A stretch of 45,036 nt of DNA from the NCBI RefSeq assembly GCF_000376565.1, contig NZ_BARG01000016.1, forward strand, positions 1 to 45,036, read 5' to 3'. The DNA is from Streptomyces hokutonensis (GTDB lineage: Bacteria > Actinomycetota > Actinomycetes > Streptomycetales > Streptomycetaceae). Made by a program: the position numbers and the translations under genes. Below the pieces are notes generated by a model. It was given only the letters and a program-made list of their open reading frames with translations, searched no databases and was not told the origin of the DNA. This document shows, piece after piece, positions 8,932 through 17,552 of this stretch; within the stretch, counting starts at the first letter, position 1; the number at the start of each line of letters is the position of its first letter.

Positions 8932-9041
8932 TGTGCTGCCTGCGGAGAGCTGTCGTGCTCTGCGCGTGCGGCGCATGCGGCCTGTCGACTCCGCTGCTCG
9001 CGCGGTTCCGTTGTGAGGTACGGGCGAGGATCATTCGCACC

Positions 9042-9503
9042 GTGGACGATGTGCGAGACGGCGTCATCGGTGTGTGGCGGGTCGGCTGGTCCGGCCGGCT
9101 CCTGGGCTACGTACTGGCTGCCGGCCCGGGGTGCGGGGCGTTGTCCGTCTGGCTGGGCGTGCTCTCCCACCCGGACGCGCAGTCCGCGGGCGCTGCGGGG
9201 ATCGCTACGGCCGTCGCGCTGGGGTTCTGGCTCTTCGCCTGGTGGGGGCTGCTGCGCGTACGCCTGGAACTCGCGACGGACATGATCGTCATGGTGAATC
9301 CCTGGGGCACCCAACGTCTCCCGTGGTCGCGTGTCAGCGCGGTGAGCCTCGGCAATTGGGGTGCGCTGTTCCACACGACGGACGGGTTCACGTACACGGC
9401 GTACGCCCTGAGTGATCTGGCGGGTGGGACTCGCCAGGACGAGCGGTTCGCGGATGTGCGGCGGATCGTTGAGGATCGACTCCGCAGTGGACAACCGCTT
9501 TAG
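9042..9503 (+). CDS. Small membrane protein with PH-like domain
   Basis: 153 aa. Two membrane segments (around LGYVLAAGPGCGALSVWLGV and GIATAVALGFWLFAWWGLL) are followed by a soluble beta-rich part (LRVRLELATDMIVMVNPWG, LPWSRVSAVSL) of the kind found in bacterial PH-domain membrane proteins. The GTG at 9042 is chosen because GAGGA lies upstream and because the longer frame from 8871 would start inside the ppdK terminators. The function is unknown. It is a common, uncharacterised actinomycete family by general appearance; that is inference. Confidence 0.7.
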   Translation: MDDVRDGVIGVWRVGWSGRLLGYVLAAGPGCGALSVWLGVLSHPDAQSAGAAGIATAVALGFWLFAWWGLLRVRLELATDMIVMVNPWGTQRLPWSRVSAVSLGNWGALFHTTDGFTYTAYALSDLAGGTRQDERFADVRRIVEDRLRSGQPL

Positions 9504-9830
9504 GGGTTCGATCAGAATTCTGCTGCGGCCGACGCATGCCCGTTGGCCGCCTCGGTACCCCGCTTCGGCCCCGATCTCGCGCCACATAACCGTAAATGGC
9601 GAAATACAGGGGCCTGTCCATGGATAGTCCACGGCATGCCTGCCAGTGCGGACACGGCTCAAGCTCGGCGTCGCCGATGTTGCTGGACTTCCGGCAGCAG
9701 GAACCCTCTCCCGCTCTGCGGCCTGGAGGTTCGCGGTCAGGACATCAGGCGGTAGCCGCTGCCTCAACTTCTGCTCTGAACTTCGCTATTCCACGAGTCG
9801 AAGAGCAGGCCGCGAGTCATTCTGCTCGAC
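9504..9830. other. Intergenic stretch at left edge of the accessory patch
   Basis: 327 bp. I see short open frames here but no codon pattern, ribosome site or motif I trust, and no tRNA fold. GC falls from here rightward. Confidence 0.4.
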
Positions 9831-10991
9831 ATGAAGCTAAAGATGAAGCGGATCGCCTTCACTGTGGTCCTCATCCTGACAGTTGTCGGATATGTTCTAC
9901 TGCTGTGGCGTGGCCCCTGGTGGGTTGACGGCGCCCACGTCCGTAGCAAAAACCTGCAACCCGCCGACGGCGTTGTCATCACCGGCTTCCGCACCATGCT
10001 CGTCGCCCTCGGCGTAGGGGCGGTAGCCGCTATCACCCTGTATTACACCCATCGCAACCACGTCTTGGCGCTGCAGCAATACGAGCAGGTACAGCACCAG
10101 TTCGCTCACACACAGGACCGTGATCGACAACAGGCTGAACTAACCCGTGAGGGTCAGGTCACTGAACGGTACGTTGAAGCGATCAAGCTCCTGGCGTCGA
10201 AGAGCTTAACTGAGAGACTCGGCGGCATCTACGCGCTTGAACGCATCATGAGGGACTCTGAGAAGGATCACGCGACCGTTGTCGAAGTGCTGGCGGCATT
10301 TATCCGAGAGCGCGCTGCGACTAGAGATGAAGAAGGCCCTGACAGGTTGGACGCCAGACCCGACGAGGACGTTCAGGCTGCGCTCACTGTCCTTGGGCGG
10401 CGACCGATCCGCAGCGAGGAACCCAGCTACATCGATCTTCGTAACACGGATCTCCGCGGCGCAGACCTAAGCGATGCCAAGCTCGATCGTTTCGACCTAC
10501 GAAACGCCAGACTCCAGCGTGCTCACTTCGCTCGATCATCTCTACGAGATGCAGTCTTTCAGGGTGCCGTGCTCCATGAGGCTGACCTATCCTTCGCGCA
10601 TCTTGACGGCGCGATATTCTACGGAGCGGACATGGGGAAGTCCGCGCTGTGGCAGGCCAGTGCGACGAATTCCATCTTCTCCTACGTCAACATGGAGGGG
10701 GCTCGGTTGAGGGACGCCACGCTTCAGGGCGCTGCTTTCCTTCACACTCGCCTGATGCTCACTGACCTCCACAATGCCAACCTAGCGGACGTCATGTTGA
10801 AGGACGTAGATCTGTCTCAGACGGAAGGCCTGCGGATCGAACAACTCGCCGCTGCAATATTGTCTGAGATAGAACATCTTCCCCCGGGGATGAGCTTCGA
10901 CGAGATTGAGATGGCCAAGGGGAGTGTTGTCTCGCTCCGACGCTCAGCGAGGAAAGGGGAGCGTACGAATAACGTGGGAGACGACGGATAA
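9831..10991 (+). CDS. Membrane-anchored pentapeptide-repeat protein
   Basis: 386 aa. Two N-terminal membrane helices (about residues 7-26 and 52-70) are followed by a charged, Gln-rich linker that may be a coiled coil. From about residue 200 to 330 comes a run of A(D/N)LXX pentapeptides, for example YIDLRNTDLRGADLSDAKLD and LQGAAF. Such repeats form a right-handed quadrilateral beta-helix. Its partner and role are unknown. Codon use is clearly less GC-biased than in neighbours (many AAG/GAT/TTC next to ACT/GCT codons), which supports acquisition from elsewhere. No good ribosome site precedes ATG 9831 or 9843, so the exact start is open. Confidence 0.82.
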   Translation: MKLKMKRIAFTVVLILTVVGYVLLLWRGPWWVDGAHVRSKNLQPADGVVITGFRTMLVALGVGAVAAITLYYTHRNHVLALQQYEQVQHQFAHTQDRDRQQAELTREGQVTERYVEAIKLLASKSLTERLGGIYALERIMRDSEKDHATVVEVLAAFIRERAATRDEEGPDRLDARPDEDVQAALTVLGRRPIRSEEPSYIDLRNTDLRGADLSDAKLDRFDLRNARLQRAHFARSSLRDAVFQGAVLHEADLSFAHLDGAIFYGADMGKSALWQASATNSIFSYVNMEGARLRDATLQGAAFLHTRLMLTDLHNANLADVMLKDVDLSQTEGLRIEQLAAAILSEIEHLPPGMSFDEIEMAKGSVVSLRRSARKGERTNNVGDDG

Positions 10992-11012
10992 CCGATGCGG
11001 TCAACGTGCGGC

Positions 11013-11126
11013 TGGCCTAGCGCTTCAAACCATGCCGCCGTGCCTGTGGCCGGGGTTGCCCGACGGATTGGCAACTCGCCCGAGGTGATCCACCGCGTCC
11101 ACGAAGGGTGTTCGTAGGAGGCGGTC
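11013..11126 (+). pseudogene. Tyrosine recombinase (integrase) C-terminal remnant
   Basis: One frame reads SNHAAVPVAGVARRIGNSP then EVIHRVHEGCS and a TAG at about 11124. This matches the C-terminal end of actinobacterial phage/plasmid integrases, where LRHAAVS is followed by VARRxGNSPEV and RVYxxC. Residues between the His-Ala-Ala box and VARR are missing, the catalytic Tyr position reads His (RVHEGC), and the frame stops early. No intact upstream integrase is present. The family call rests on recalled motifs. Confidence 0.6.
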
Positions 11127-11805
11127 ATGAAGTTTCGGCACTCCGGCGCAGCGTTGAGAGGCGGGACGAGTGGATAGGCTCCAGGTCAGTTTGCTTGCCC
11201 CGAGTGAATTCCACATCAGTCACAGCGCCAAAATATTTGTCGGGTCCTTTGACTGACACCTTTCGAACGTTGCGCTGTTTGAACGCAAGTTCCGCTCGAA
11301 TCTGTGCCGTAAGTTCTACGCATACAGAATGCGTGGCCTTATAGGTGCGCTGAAGCTCACCATTGGCTTCGTTGTACTTAACCGGATCTCTTCCGTAATG
11401 AATTACGCACTTCATGATCAGCCAAGACCAACCGGAAAGTGTTGCTAGCCACAAATAGAAGAGGTACCTGGCCTCGTCGGACGCAAATGAATCTACGCGC
11501 GCGGTGAATTCCTTCCACTCTTCCGATTCTAGGTCGCGTGCCAGTAGCTGCACACCTTCAGGCGGGGCATCGTCGGATTGTGTGGCGAACCCTTCAGGAG
11601 TCGGTCGACGGGTAGGGTCTAGATCCTGCGTCGCTCGCAAGATCTCAGTGTATGTGTCTGTTCGTTTCTCCCACATTTTTGTTGTAAGTTCGCGTTGACC
11701 TACTTCCTTGCTGGCCCTGTGCGAGAAAAGCACTGCGGCAGCTGCAATTACGAGTGTTGCTGCTTGAGATATGTATGGAAGGGCATCAGATAGGAAGTCG
11801 ACCAT
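11125..11805 (-). CDS. Membrane protein of unknown function
   Basis: 226 aa from the ATG at 11805, preceded by GGGGGA at good spacing; the longer upstream frame lacks this. One N-terminal membrane helix (PYISQAATLVIAAAAVLFSH) is followed by a polar helical stretch (KEVGQRELTTKMWEKRTDTY) and a second hydrophobic patch (YLFYLWLATLSGWSWLIM). Its codon use is AT-richer than the chromosome around it. It converges on the integrase remnant and the pentapeptide-repeat gene. I do not recognise the family. It may be cargo of the decayed element. Confidence 0.65.
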   Translation of the reverse strand: MVDFLSDALPYISQAATLVIAAAAVLFSHRASKEVGQRELTTKMWEKRTDTYTEILRATQDLDPTRRPTPEGFATQSDDAPPEGVQLLARDLESEEWKEFTARVDSFASDEARYLFYLWLATLSGWSWLIMKCVIHYGRDPVKYNEANGELQRTYKATHSVCVELTAQIRAELAFKQRNVRKVSVKGPDKYFGAVTDVEFTRGKQTDLEPIHSSRLSTLRRSAETS

Positions 11806-11988
11806 GGTCCCCCGATTCGTCATGGCGGCGTGGAGCTGCAATGACGTTACCCGGGCCCATCTACCGTTGAAACGCACCCGTGTTCGCTTACACATAAGGT
11901 CTGTGGGGCGACTTTGGCCTGGAGCTGCTTTGGCGCGAGTGATCATGGCCCCGTAAGCTTCCGGCGAGTCGGGCAGTCTATTGACCTG

Positions 11989-12345
11989 CCCGTTAAAGCC
12001 CGACGTTGGGGCCATGATCTTCGAGGCGTGCTGATGATCACGGAACTGGTGACCAACGCCAACCGCTACGGGCGAGCCGGCGACCCGTGGCTTGTGCGGT
12101 GGAATGGTTCCGGGAGGGCGCTTCGCTCAGGGGTGAGGTCCACAACCCTGGATTCCCGGCGAACGTACGGTTGCGGCACCCATATGCCAGCGATGCGCAT
12201 GGGCGCGGGCTGCTGCTGGTCGACTCCATCGCCGAGTCGTGGCACTCCCGGCCCAGTCGCTTCGGCGGCACGAGCGTCTCCTTCGTGGTGGCCGATGCCT
12301 GGCCGGCTTGTAGAGGCGCCTGGGTTCTTTTCTGTATGCACTGCC
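11989..12345 (+). pseudogene. Broken anti-sigma-type ATP-binding protein (HATPase) gene
   Basis: One frame reads ARRWGHDLRG then VLMITELVTNANRYG, the N-box of the RsbW/SpoIIAB-like ATPases abundant in Streptomyces. Near 12085-12100 homology shifts frame to EVHNPGFP, then DAHGRGLLLVDSIAESWHSR and GTSVSFVVAD, which are the G-box and C-terminal strands. The usual residues between ARRW and the N-box are also shortened and no start is evident. It is best read as a degraded gene rather than two short genes. Confidence 0.6.
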
Positions 12346-12397
12346 GCTAGTCCGGTTGACCAGTTGACTTGGCCAATACCGACAGGCGGCGGCGTTG

Positions 12398-12600
12398 ATG
12401 GCGTATGACGTGGAGGCGCCGAAGTACGTTCGCCTGGCGCAGACCTTCAGGGGCGCATCGAGGACGGCGCATACGCCCCCGGAACCCGCGTGCCCAGTGA
12501 AAACCAACTGGTGCAGGCTTTCGGAATGTCCCGCCCGACCGTCGTCCGGGCCCTGGAGTTGCTGAAGCATGACGGCTGGCTGGAGTCGCGGCAGGGGTAG
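12398..12600 (+). pseudogene. Broken GntR-family regulator gene
   Basis: ATG at 12398 gives MAYDVEAPKYVRLAQ. At about 12444 the homology moves to another frame reading LQGRIEDGAYAPGTRVPSEN, QLVQAFGMSRPTVVRALELL and KHDGWLESRQG, a typical GntR winged helix, and ends at TAG 12598-12600 exactly where RQGxG would continue. No effector domain follows. GntR regulators next to integrases are common in actinomycete integrative elements, which fits the neighbouring integrase remnant. Confidence 0.65.
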
Positions 12601-12991
12601 CAACTGGGGCGCGGCCTTGGGCTGATGTGGTTCTCACCTGCTGCAACGGTTCGCAGACGCCCGCACCTGTCCGCCGCACTTCGCCTGCGTTGTCACGCAA
12701 TTAGACACTCACGGCCCCAGTGATGGGGCTCGTTGAAAACGACCACCCCATGCTCCGGTATGGCCCCACACCTGCTCGGTAGATCTCCCCACCCATGCGG
12801 TACCTGACTTGCGGACGGGCGCCACAACGGAGGGGGCGCCCGATAGACAGCCAGGTCCAGTAGCAGGATCAGGTCGACGCGGCGTTGGTCAGGTCGCCGA
12901 ACGTGTGCCGGTTGGCGCTCCCGGAGGGCATGGCGTGGGGTTCTCCAGGTGCCGACATCCCTTCCGCTCGGCACCGGCGAGAACGAATTCG
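12601..12991. other. Non-coding stretch right of the pseudogenes
   Basis: It holds a small hairpin GCCCCA (12714-12719) / TGGGGC (12724-12729) with a 4-base loop. Short open frames exist on both strands but I could not support any gene. It may contain further eroded element sequence. Confidence 0.35.
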
Positions 12992-13022
12992 GCCCCGGCA
13001 CTTCGCAACGAGGTGCCGGGGC
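12992..13022 (-). terminator. Terminator of the lectin-domain gene
   Basis: Perfect 10-base arms GCCCCGGCAC (12992-13001) and GTGCCGGGGC (13013-13022), 11-base loop, starting 16 bases after the stop of the minus-strand gene at 13038. Confidence 0.75.
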
Positions 13023-13037
13023 CGCCGCAGGTCTGGG

Positions 13038-13532
13038 TCAGACCACGTAGTCGAACCACTTGCACGTGGTGTCGTCGAGCGTGGTGACGGTGTAGACGGC
13101 GGCACCAGTGCCGGAGTAGCTGAGGTACGAGTGGTTCTGGTTCTGCAGGTACTTGCCGTCGGCCGTCCAGAACTGTCCGCTGCGGCCGTTCCCGCACGGC
13201 GCCGCGTAGACGTCGTTCGACGCGGCTCCGGAGTCGGTCGTGAGGCAGCCACCGTTGGCGTTGCTCACCAGTCGCTTCATGGTGTGCCCATTCCACTGGT
13301 TCGACTCCGTGCCCCAGTGCCAGACGGGGCCCGCGCCAGAGCCGCAGTCGTCCGCCCAGACCCTGTTGCTCGCGGTCGACCCGTTGAGACACTTCAGGTT
13401 GTTGGCATCGCTGATGAAAATCCAATCGGCTCCCGCTGCGGATGCAGGGGTCAGAGCGCCGGCGACGCTCAGCATGAAGGCGGCGATTCCCATGGGCAGA
13501 GCCAGCCTCTTCGAGGCTTTACGAGAAGTCAT
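13038..13532 (-). CDS. Secreted ricin-B-lectin-like protein
   Basis: 164 aa. The signal peptide is clear: basic MTSRKASKR, a hydrophobic core, and cleavage expected after TPASAA. The mature part is a single beta-trefoil-like domain with paired Cys (LKCLNGSTASNRVWADDCG, GGCLTTDSG, YAAPCG) and the QxW-like GQFW typical of ricin-type carbohydrate-binding modules. It stands alone, with its own terminator, so it may be a free secreted lectin or a relic of a larger enzyme. AGGGA lies 11 bases before the ATG. A TATAGG element lies upstream, but I cannot define the promoter. Confidence 0.75.
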   Translation of the reverse strand: MTSRKASKRLALPMGIAAFMLSVAGALTPASAAGADWIFISDANNLKCLNGSTASNRVWADDCGSGAGPVWHWGTESNQWNGHTMKRLVSNANGGCLTTDSGAASNDVYAAPCGNGRSGQFWTADGKYLQNQNHSYLSYSGTGAAVYTVTTLDDTTCKWFDYVV

Positions 13533-13898
13533 GATCGCCAGAGTCCCTGTATCCCGTGAACTACCTATAAACCAAGCATGAATTGAGCACGGCAACGCAT
13601 TCCCGGAGTCGCGTCCGGCGGCCTTCGGGATCGGCAGTGGCAGAGCAGCCGGCCGGGGCACGGGCGGGTCGGACCGTCCAGAGTGGGCGGAGCCCGGCGC
13701 GGAGTGTCGCCGAAGGCGCCCTTGACCGGCCGGCACGGCCCCCGCACTCCATGAGCGGGCGGCCCCGGCCGACAAGGCACTCGACGCTCGCTGAAACTCC
13801 CCACTCGGTTGAACGCCGGGGCGAGTGGGGACACGCGCAGCACTGGTCGATTTCAGAGATCCCCACCAAAGCCGCGAAGGCTCGAAGAGCCCCCAGTG
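13533..13898. other. Intergenic region with a hairpin
   Basis: 366 bp between two minus-strand genes. It contains a perfect 10-base inverted repeat (13798-13807 and 13822-13831, TCCCCACTCG and complement) with a 14-base loop, probably the terminator of the small membrane protein gene ending at 13899. Nothing coding is supported here. Confidence 0.55.
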
Positions 13899-14147
13899 CT
13901 AACTGCTGTGCACGGCCCAGGCGTCGATGAGAACCATCATCAGGACCCACAGGGCTGCGACACCGAAGACGGAACGTTTGACCAGTCGGGTCCGGTGCCG
14001 CACCACGGTGGTGAGTTGTTCTGGGTCCCTGCCGTCAGGTCGTGGGTAGTCCCGCCACCGGCCTGTTCCTATCCAGACTGCCGCCAAAGCCACGGCGATC
14101 CAGACAGTCCACTCTCCTAGCCGTTCACCCAGTTCGTACAGCGTCAT
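13899..14147 (-). CDS. Small two-helix membrane protein
   Basis: 82 aa from the ATG at 14147 with GGGGGG seven bases upstream. Two membrane helices (WTVWIAVALAAVWIGTG and SVFGVAALWVLMMVLIDAW) flank a basic cytoplasmic-type loop (GRWRDYPRPDGRDPEQLTTV, then VRHRTRLVKR). I do not recognise it. The longer frame to 14411 has no ribosome site and is not membrane-like. Confidence 0.65.
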   Translation of the reverse strand: MTLYELGERLGEWTVWIAVALAAVWIGTGRWRDYPRPDGRDPEQLTTVVRHRTRLVKRSVFGVAALWVLMMVLIDAWAVHSS

Positions 14148-14491
14148 CTGTAGACCCCCCCTGTCCCCAGCACACAGGGACCCTACTGCCGTCGCGGGAC
14201 AGTACTTCGGTGGGGCCGGTTGCCGATTCGAGCCGGACACTTCTGAACCGCCCCACAGCTCGTGGCGTACGGCCGGCGCCGGCTCACGGAAGGCACCGCC
14301 GGTGAATGGCGCGCTGCTGCCTGTCGACGTCGACACGATCCAACGCACGTACAGGTCGGCGCTGTTGAGCATCAGCCTGCCGGCCGGAGATGTGTTGGCG
14401 GACACCTGCAACTCCTGGCATCGGAGGTACGGCTCACGCCTTCAGCGTCGGTCACGTCTTATCGGTCGATCCCGTCGGCGTAGAAGAAGAG

Positions 14492-14983
14492 TCACTCGCA
14501 AGCAACCCCGTCCCCGTCCCGGTCAAGGTGGGAGTCGTAACCGGGATCGCCCCGGTAGAGAGGCGTGACACCGGCGGCGCGCGCCGCGGTGCAGTTCGCG
14601 TAGTAGGTGCTGCCGCCGGAGTCGGACCCGCTGTCGTCGGACCCGGAACCCGAACCGGAGCCGCTTCCCGCCTCCGCCTCCGCCGTCACCGTCTTGGTGA
14701 CCTTGACGGTCTTCGTCGCGGTCACCGTAGGCGCGGGGGACGGGGCCGCCGTCTCCGTCGCGGTCGCCGTGACCGTCATCGTCGGCTGCGGGCTGGCGGC
14801 CGCCGGCTTCGCGTCCGCCGTCGTGTTCTTCTTCGTGTCCTGGCCGGAGGCGCCGATACCCGCGCCTATGAAGAGGGCCAGCGCGAGGGCCGGGAGCACA
14901 TACCGCTTGCGGGCCCAGCGGGGTGTGGGGCGGTCCGGCTGGGGAGCCGGTGGTACGGGTGGCATCGCGTACGGATGGGTCAT
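14492..14983 (-). CDS. Excalibur calcium-binding domain membrane protein
   Basis: 163 aa. A short cytoplasmic Pro-rich tail and one membrane helix (YVLPALALALFIGAGIGA) precede a long Thr/Ala/Ser-rich extracellular linker with Gly-Ser and Asp-Ser repeats. The C-terminal Excalibur domain begins YYANCTAARAAGVTPLYRGD and ends DRDGDGVACE, with the Asp cluster and two Cys of that family. It is likely cell-surface, binding calcium. The ATG at 14983 follows AGGGGGAC. It is divergent from a short-chain dehydrogenase gene. Confidence 0.85.
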   Translation of the reverse strand: MTHPYAMPPVPPAPQPDRPTPRWARKRYVLPALALALFIGAGIGASGQDTKKNTTADAKPAAASPQPTMTVTATATETAAPSPAPTVTATKTVKVTKTVTAEAEAGSGSGSGSGSDDSGSDSGGSTYYANCTAARAAGVTPLYRGDPGYDSHLDRDGDGVACE

Positions 14984-15166
14984 CTCGTCCCCCTGTGTCT
15001 GGTGTGGCCTGGAACGTAACGCCGGGACGGGAAGGGCGAAGGGGGAGTGACCAACCTGTGATGGTCCGTGACGGGCAGGTCACTCGGCGTGGGGGCGGCG
15101 GGGCCCGTCCGGCTCTCGTACGCTCTTCGTGCGCCGGGGTTCGCGCGTCGACGGAAGGAGCCGCCC

Positions 15167-16093
15167 ATGTCCGGTTGGAACGAGAAGGCCGTGCCCGATC
15201 AGCGCGGCCGGGTCGCCGTGGTCACCGGGGCCAACAGCGGGATCGGGTACGTCACCGCGCGGGAGCTGGCGCGTAAGGGCGCCCGGGTCGTACTCGCCTG
15301 CCGGAGCGCCGTAAGAGGCAGTGCGGCCGCCGACCGGATCGTCGCCGAAGTGCCGGGCGCCGAGGCCCAGTTCGGGCGGCTGGACCTCGGGGACCTGTCC
15401 TCCGTACGGGAGTTCGCGGCCACGTTCCCGTACGAGCGGCTCGATCTGCTCGTCAACAACGCGGGCGTCATGGCGATGCCGTACGGCACGACCGTGGACG
15501 GTTTCGAGACGCACTTCGGTGTCAATCATCTCGGGCACTTCGCGCTGACCGGGCTGCTGCTGCCGGCCCTGCTCGACGCGCCGGACGCCCGGATCGTCAC
15601 CGTCTCGAGCTTCATGCACACGCTCGCCAACATCGACATCGACGACCTCAACAGCGGGCGACGATACGGCCGTTGGACCGCCTACTCCCGCTCCAAGACC
15701 GCCAATCTGCTCTTCACGCACGAGCTGGCGCGGCGGCTCGCGGCGGCGGGTTCGGGGGTGGTCGCCACCGCCGCCCATCCCGGGTACGCCGCCACCAACC
15801 TTCAGGCCGCCGGGCCGAGGGTGGAAGGGCGCAAGGGTGCCGAGCGGGTCATGGAGCTCGGCAATCGCGTCTTCGCGCAGTCCGCGGAGGCCGGCGCGCT
15901 GCCCTCCCTCTACGCGGCGACCGCGCCGGACGTACGCCCCGATTCCTTCTACGGTCCGCGAGTTGCGATGTGGCGCGGGGCACCGGCCCGCTCCTGGCGG
16001 GCCCCGTGGACCCTCAACGACGCGATGGCGCAACGACTTTGGGCGGCCTCGGAGGAGCTGACGGGGGTCGTGTACGACCAACTCAAGCCGTGA
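15167..16093 (+). CDS. Short-chain dehydrogenase/reductase
   Basis: 308 aa with the SDR Rossmann signature VTGANSGIG, NNAGVM, a Ser in VTVSSFMH and the catalytic YSRSK. It is closest in style to the protochlorophyllide-reductase/retinol-dehydrogenase-like SDRs, as the length and the HPGYAATNLQ segment suggest. The substrate is unknown; NADP is plausible from CRS after the second strand. AAGGAG sits six bases before the ATG at 15167. It converges with the next SDR gene. Confidence 0.88.
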   Translation: MSGWNEKAVPDQRGRVAVVTGANSGIGYVTARELARKGARVVLACRSAVRGSAAADRIVAEVPGAEAQFGRLDLGDLSSVREFAATFPYERLDLLVNNAGVMAMPYGTTVDGFETHFGVNHLGHFALTGLLLPALLDAPDARIVTVSSFMHTLANIDIDDLNSGRRYGRWTAYSRSKTANLLFTHELARRLAAAGSGVVATAAHPGYAATNLQAAGPRVEGRKGAERVMELGNRVFAQSAEAGALPSLYAATAPDVRPDSFYGPRVAMWRGAPARSWRAPWTLNDAMAQRLWAASEELTGVVYDQLKP

Positions 16094-16112
16094 GCCTCCT
16101 GGCTGCCGGACT

Positions 16113-16889
16113 TCAGGCCGTCGCTCCGCTGTCCACCACCAGGTCCGTGCCCACCACCGACGCCGCGTCGTCCGAGGCCAAGTAGAGGACCGCGGCGGCG
16201 ATTTCGGCCGTGGCGGAGATACGGCCGAGGGGGAGCGTGGCCCGTACGCGTTCGGCGCGGTCGGTCTCCGTCTCGCCGGGGCGCAGGGACATGGGGGTGT
16301 CGGTGGCGCCGGGGCTGACCACGTTGATACGGACGCCCTCGCGGATGTGGTCCACGGCGGCGCCCTTGCTGAGCACGGCGACCGCGGCCTTGGACGCGGC
16401 GTAGGCGGCCGCCCCGGGGCTGCTGGTGTGCACGCCGAAGGTGGACGCGACGTTGACGATCGCGCCGCCGGACGGTTGGGTCCGCATCCGCGCGATCTCG
16501 GCGCGCAGGGCGAGGAACACGCCGGTCACGTTGATGTCGAGCTGGGTGCTCCAGTCCTCCTCGGTGAGGTCGGCGAGGGGGCGCCCGCCCCGGAAGACGC
16601 CCGCGTTGTTGACGGCCACGTCGAGCGAGCCGTACCGCTCGACGGCCGCCCGCACCAGCGCGTCCGCGTCGGCGGCCTTCGATACGTCCGCGCTCACGGC
16701 CAGGGCTTTCCCGCCCCGGGCCTCGATCAGGGCGAGGGTCTCGTCCAGCGGCCCCCTTCGCCGCCCGGCGACGACGACATTCGCCCCCTCCGCCGCGAAC
16801 GCGAGGGCGATCGCCCGCCCGATGCCGGACCCGGCCCCGGTGACGAGGGCGGTCCTGCCGGAGAAGCGGTTGCTGGAGCGGTTGCTCAT
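16113..16889 (-). CDS. SDR family oxidoreductase
   Basis: 258 aa classical SDR: TGAGSGIG (cofactor loop), AGRR after strand 2 (NADP-type), NNAGVF, VASTF and YAASK, then the SPGATDTPM segment. The ATG at 16889 follows AAAGAGG; the longer frame to 16952 would cover the operator region. It lies downstream of the TetR regulator on the same strand, with a 71-bp gap that carries an operator-like sequence, so TetR control is likely. Substrate unknown. Confidence 0.88.
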   Translation of the reverse strand: MSNRSSNRFSGRTALVTGAGSGIGRAIALAFAAEGANVVVAGRRRGPLDETLALIEARGGKALAVSADVSKAADADALVRAAVERYGSLDVAVNNAGVFRGGRPLADLTEEDWSTQLDINVTGVFLALRAEIARMRTQPSGGAIVNVASTFGVHTSSPGAAAYAASKAAVAVLSKGAAVDHIREGVRINVVSPGATDTPMSLRPGETETDRAERVRATLPLGRISATAEIAAAVLYLASDDAASVVGTDLVVDSGATA

Positions 16890-16901
16890 GAACGAGCCTC
16901 T

Positions 16902-16921
16902 TTCTAGAACGATCGGTTCGG
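16902..16921. promoter_or_regulatory. TetR operator-like sequence before the SDR gene
   Basis: GAAC-GATCG-GTTC (16907-16919), an interrupted inverted repeat around CGATCG, 18 bases upstream of the SDR start and downstream of the TetR gene. It resembles sites used by TetR regulators of neighbouring dehydrogenases; the match is short and unproven. Confidence 0.4.
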
Positions 16922-16960
16922 TATGGGGACATGGAAAGGTGCCCTGCGCCACCCGAGGCC

Positions 16961-17545
16961 TCAGTCGAGCAGCGTCAACGCCTGCTCCGCCGCGTCCCGC
17001 ACCCGCGCCGGGTCCCCGGACGCCCGGCCGACCACCCGCAGCCCCTGCAGCAGCACCAGCAGCATGCGCGCGAGGGTGAGCGGATCGCGGTCGGCGGGCA
17101 ACTCGCCCTGCGCCTGCGCCCGCACCAACGCCGAGCGCAGTACGGCCTCCAGCTGGTCCCAGTTGCGCTCGACCAGCCGGGTCGCGGCCCTGTCGTGCGG
17201 GGCCAGTTCGGCGGCCGTGTTGGTCACCAGGCAGCCCAGCGGCCGTAGTTGCTCGTCCGCCGCCTCGGCCGCGTACCGCCGTACGACCGCTCGTACGGGC
17301 GGTAGTGCGGGGCCCGGCTGGGACAACTCCCGCACCATCGGCGTGAGTCCGGCGCGGTCGTAGCTCTCCAGTGCTTTCAGATACAGCTCGTGCTTGCTGC
17401 CGAAGGTCGCGTAGATGCTGGCCCGGCCGATACCGAGGTGCTCGACGAGATCGGACATCGACGTCGCCTCGTAGCCGCGCCGCCAGAACAGCTCCAGGGC
17501 TGCCCGCAGCGCGGCCTCGGGGTCGAACTCCTTGGTCCTGGCCAT
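16961..17545 (-). CDS. TetR/AcrR family regulator
   Basis: 194 aa. N-terminal HTH: FDPEAALRAALELFWRRGYE, then TSMSDLVEHLGIGRASIYATFGSK (residues 8-52). The ligand domain (LGCLVTNTAAELAPHD) is of the type seen in regulators of small redox genes. It probably represses the SDR gene just downstream. There is no ribosome site before the ATG at 17545, but a good promoter ends exactly there, so the message is probably leaderless. Confidence 0.9.
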   Translation of the reverse strand: MARTKEFDPEAALRAALELFWRRGYEATSMSDLVEHLGIGRASIYATFGSKHELYLKALESYDRAGLTPMVRELSQPGPALPPVRAVVRRYAAEAADEQLRPLGCLVTNTAAELAPHDRAATRLVERNWDQLEAVLRSALVRAQAQGELPADRDPLTLARMLLVLLQGLRVVGRASGDPARVRDAAEQALTLLD

Positions 17546-17552
17546 GCGTCGC

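Noticed and set aside
8871..9041. Upstream extension of the small membrane protein
   Set aside because: It would begin inside the ppdK terminator stem-loop and is Cys/Arg-rich without homology.
9504..9830. Possible tRNA or attachment site near GGTTCGATC
   Set aside because: No cloverleaf can be drawn and no matching repeat was found at the other end of the patch.
12693..13001. 102-aa minus-strand frame near the lectin terminator
   Set aside because: It starts in the terminator hairpin and shows no motif or codon signal.
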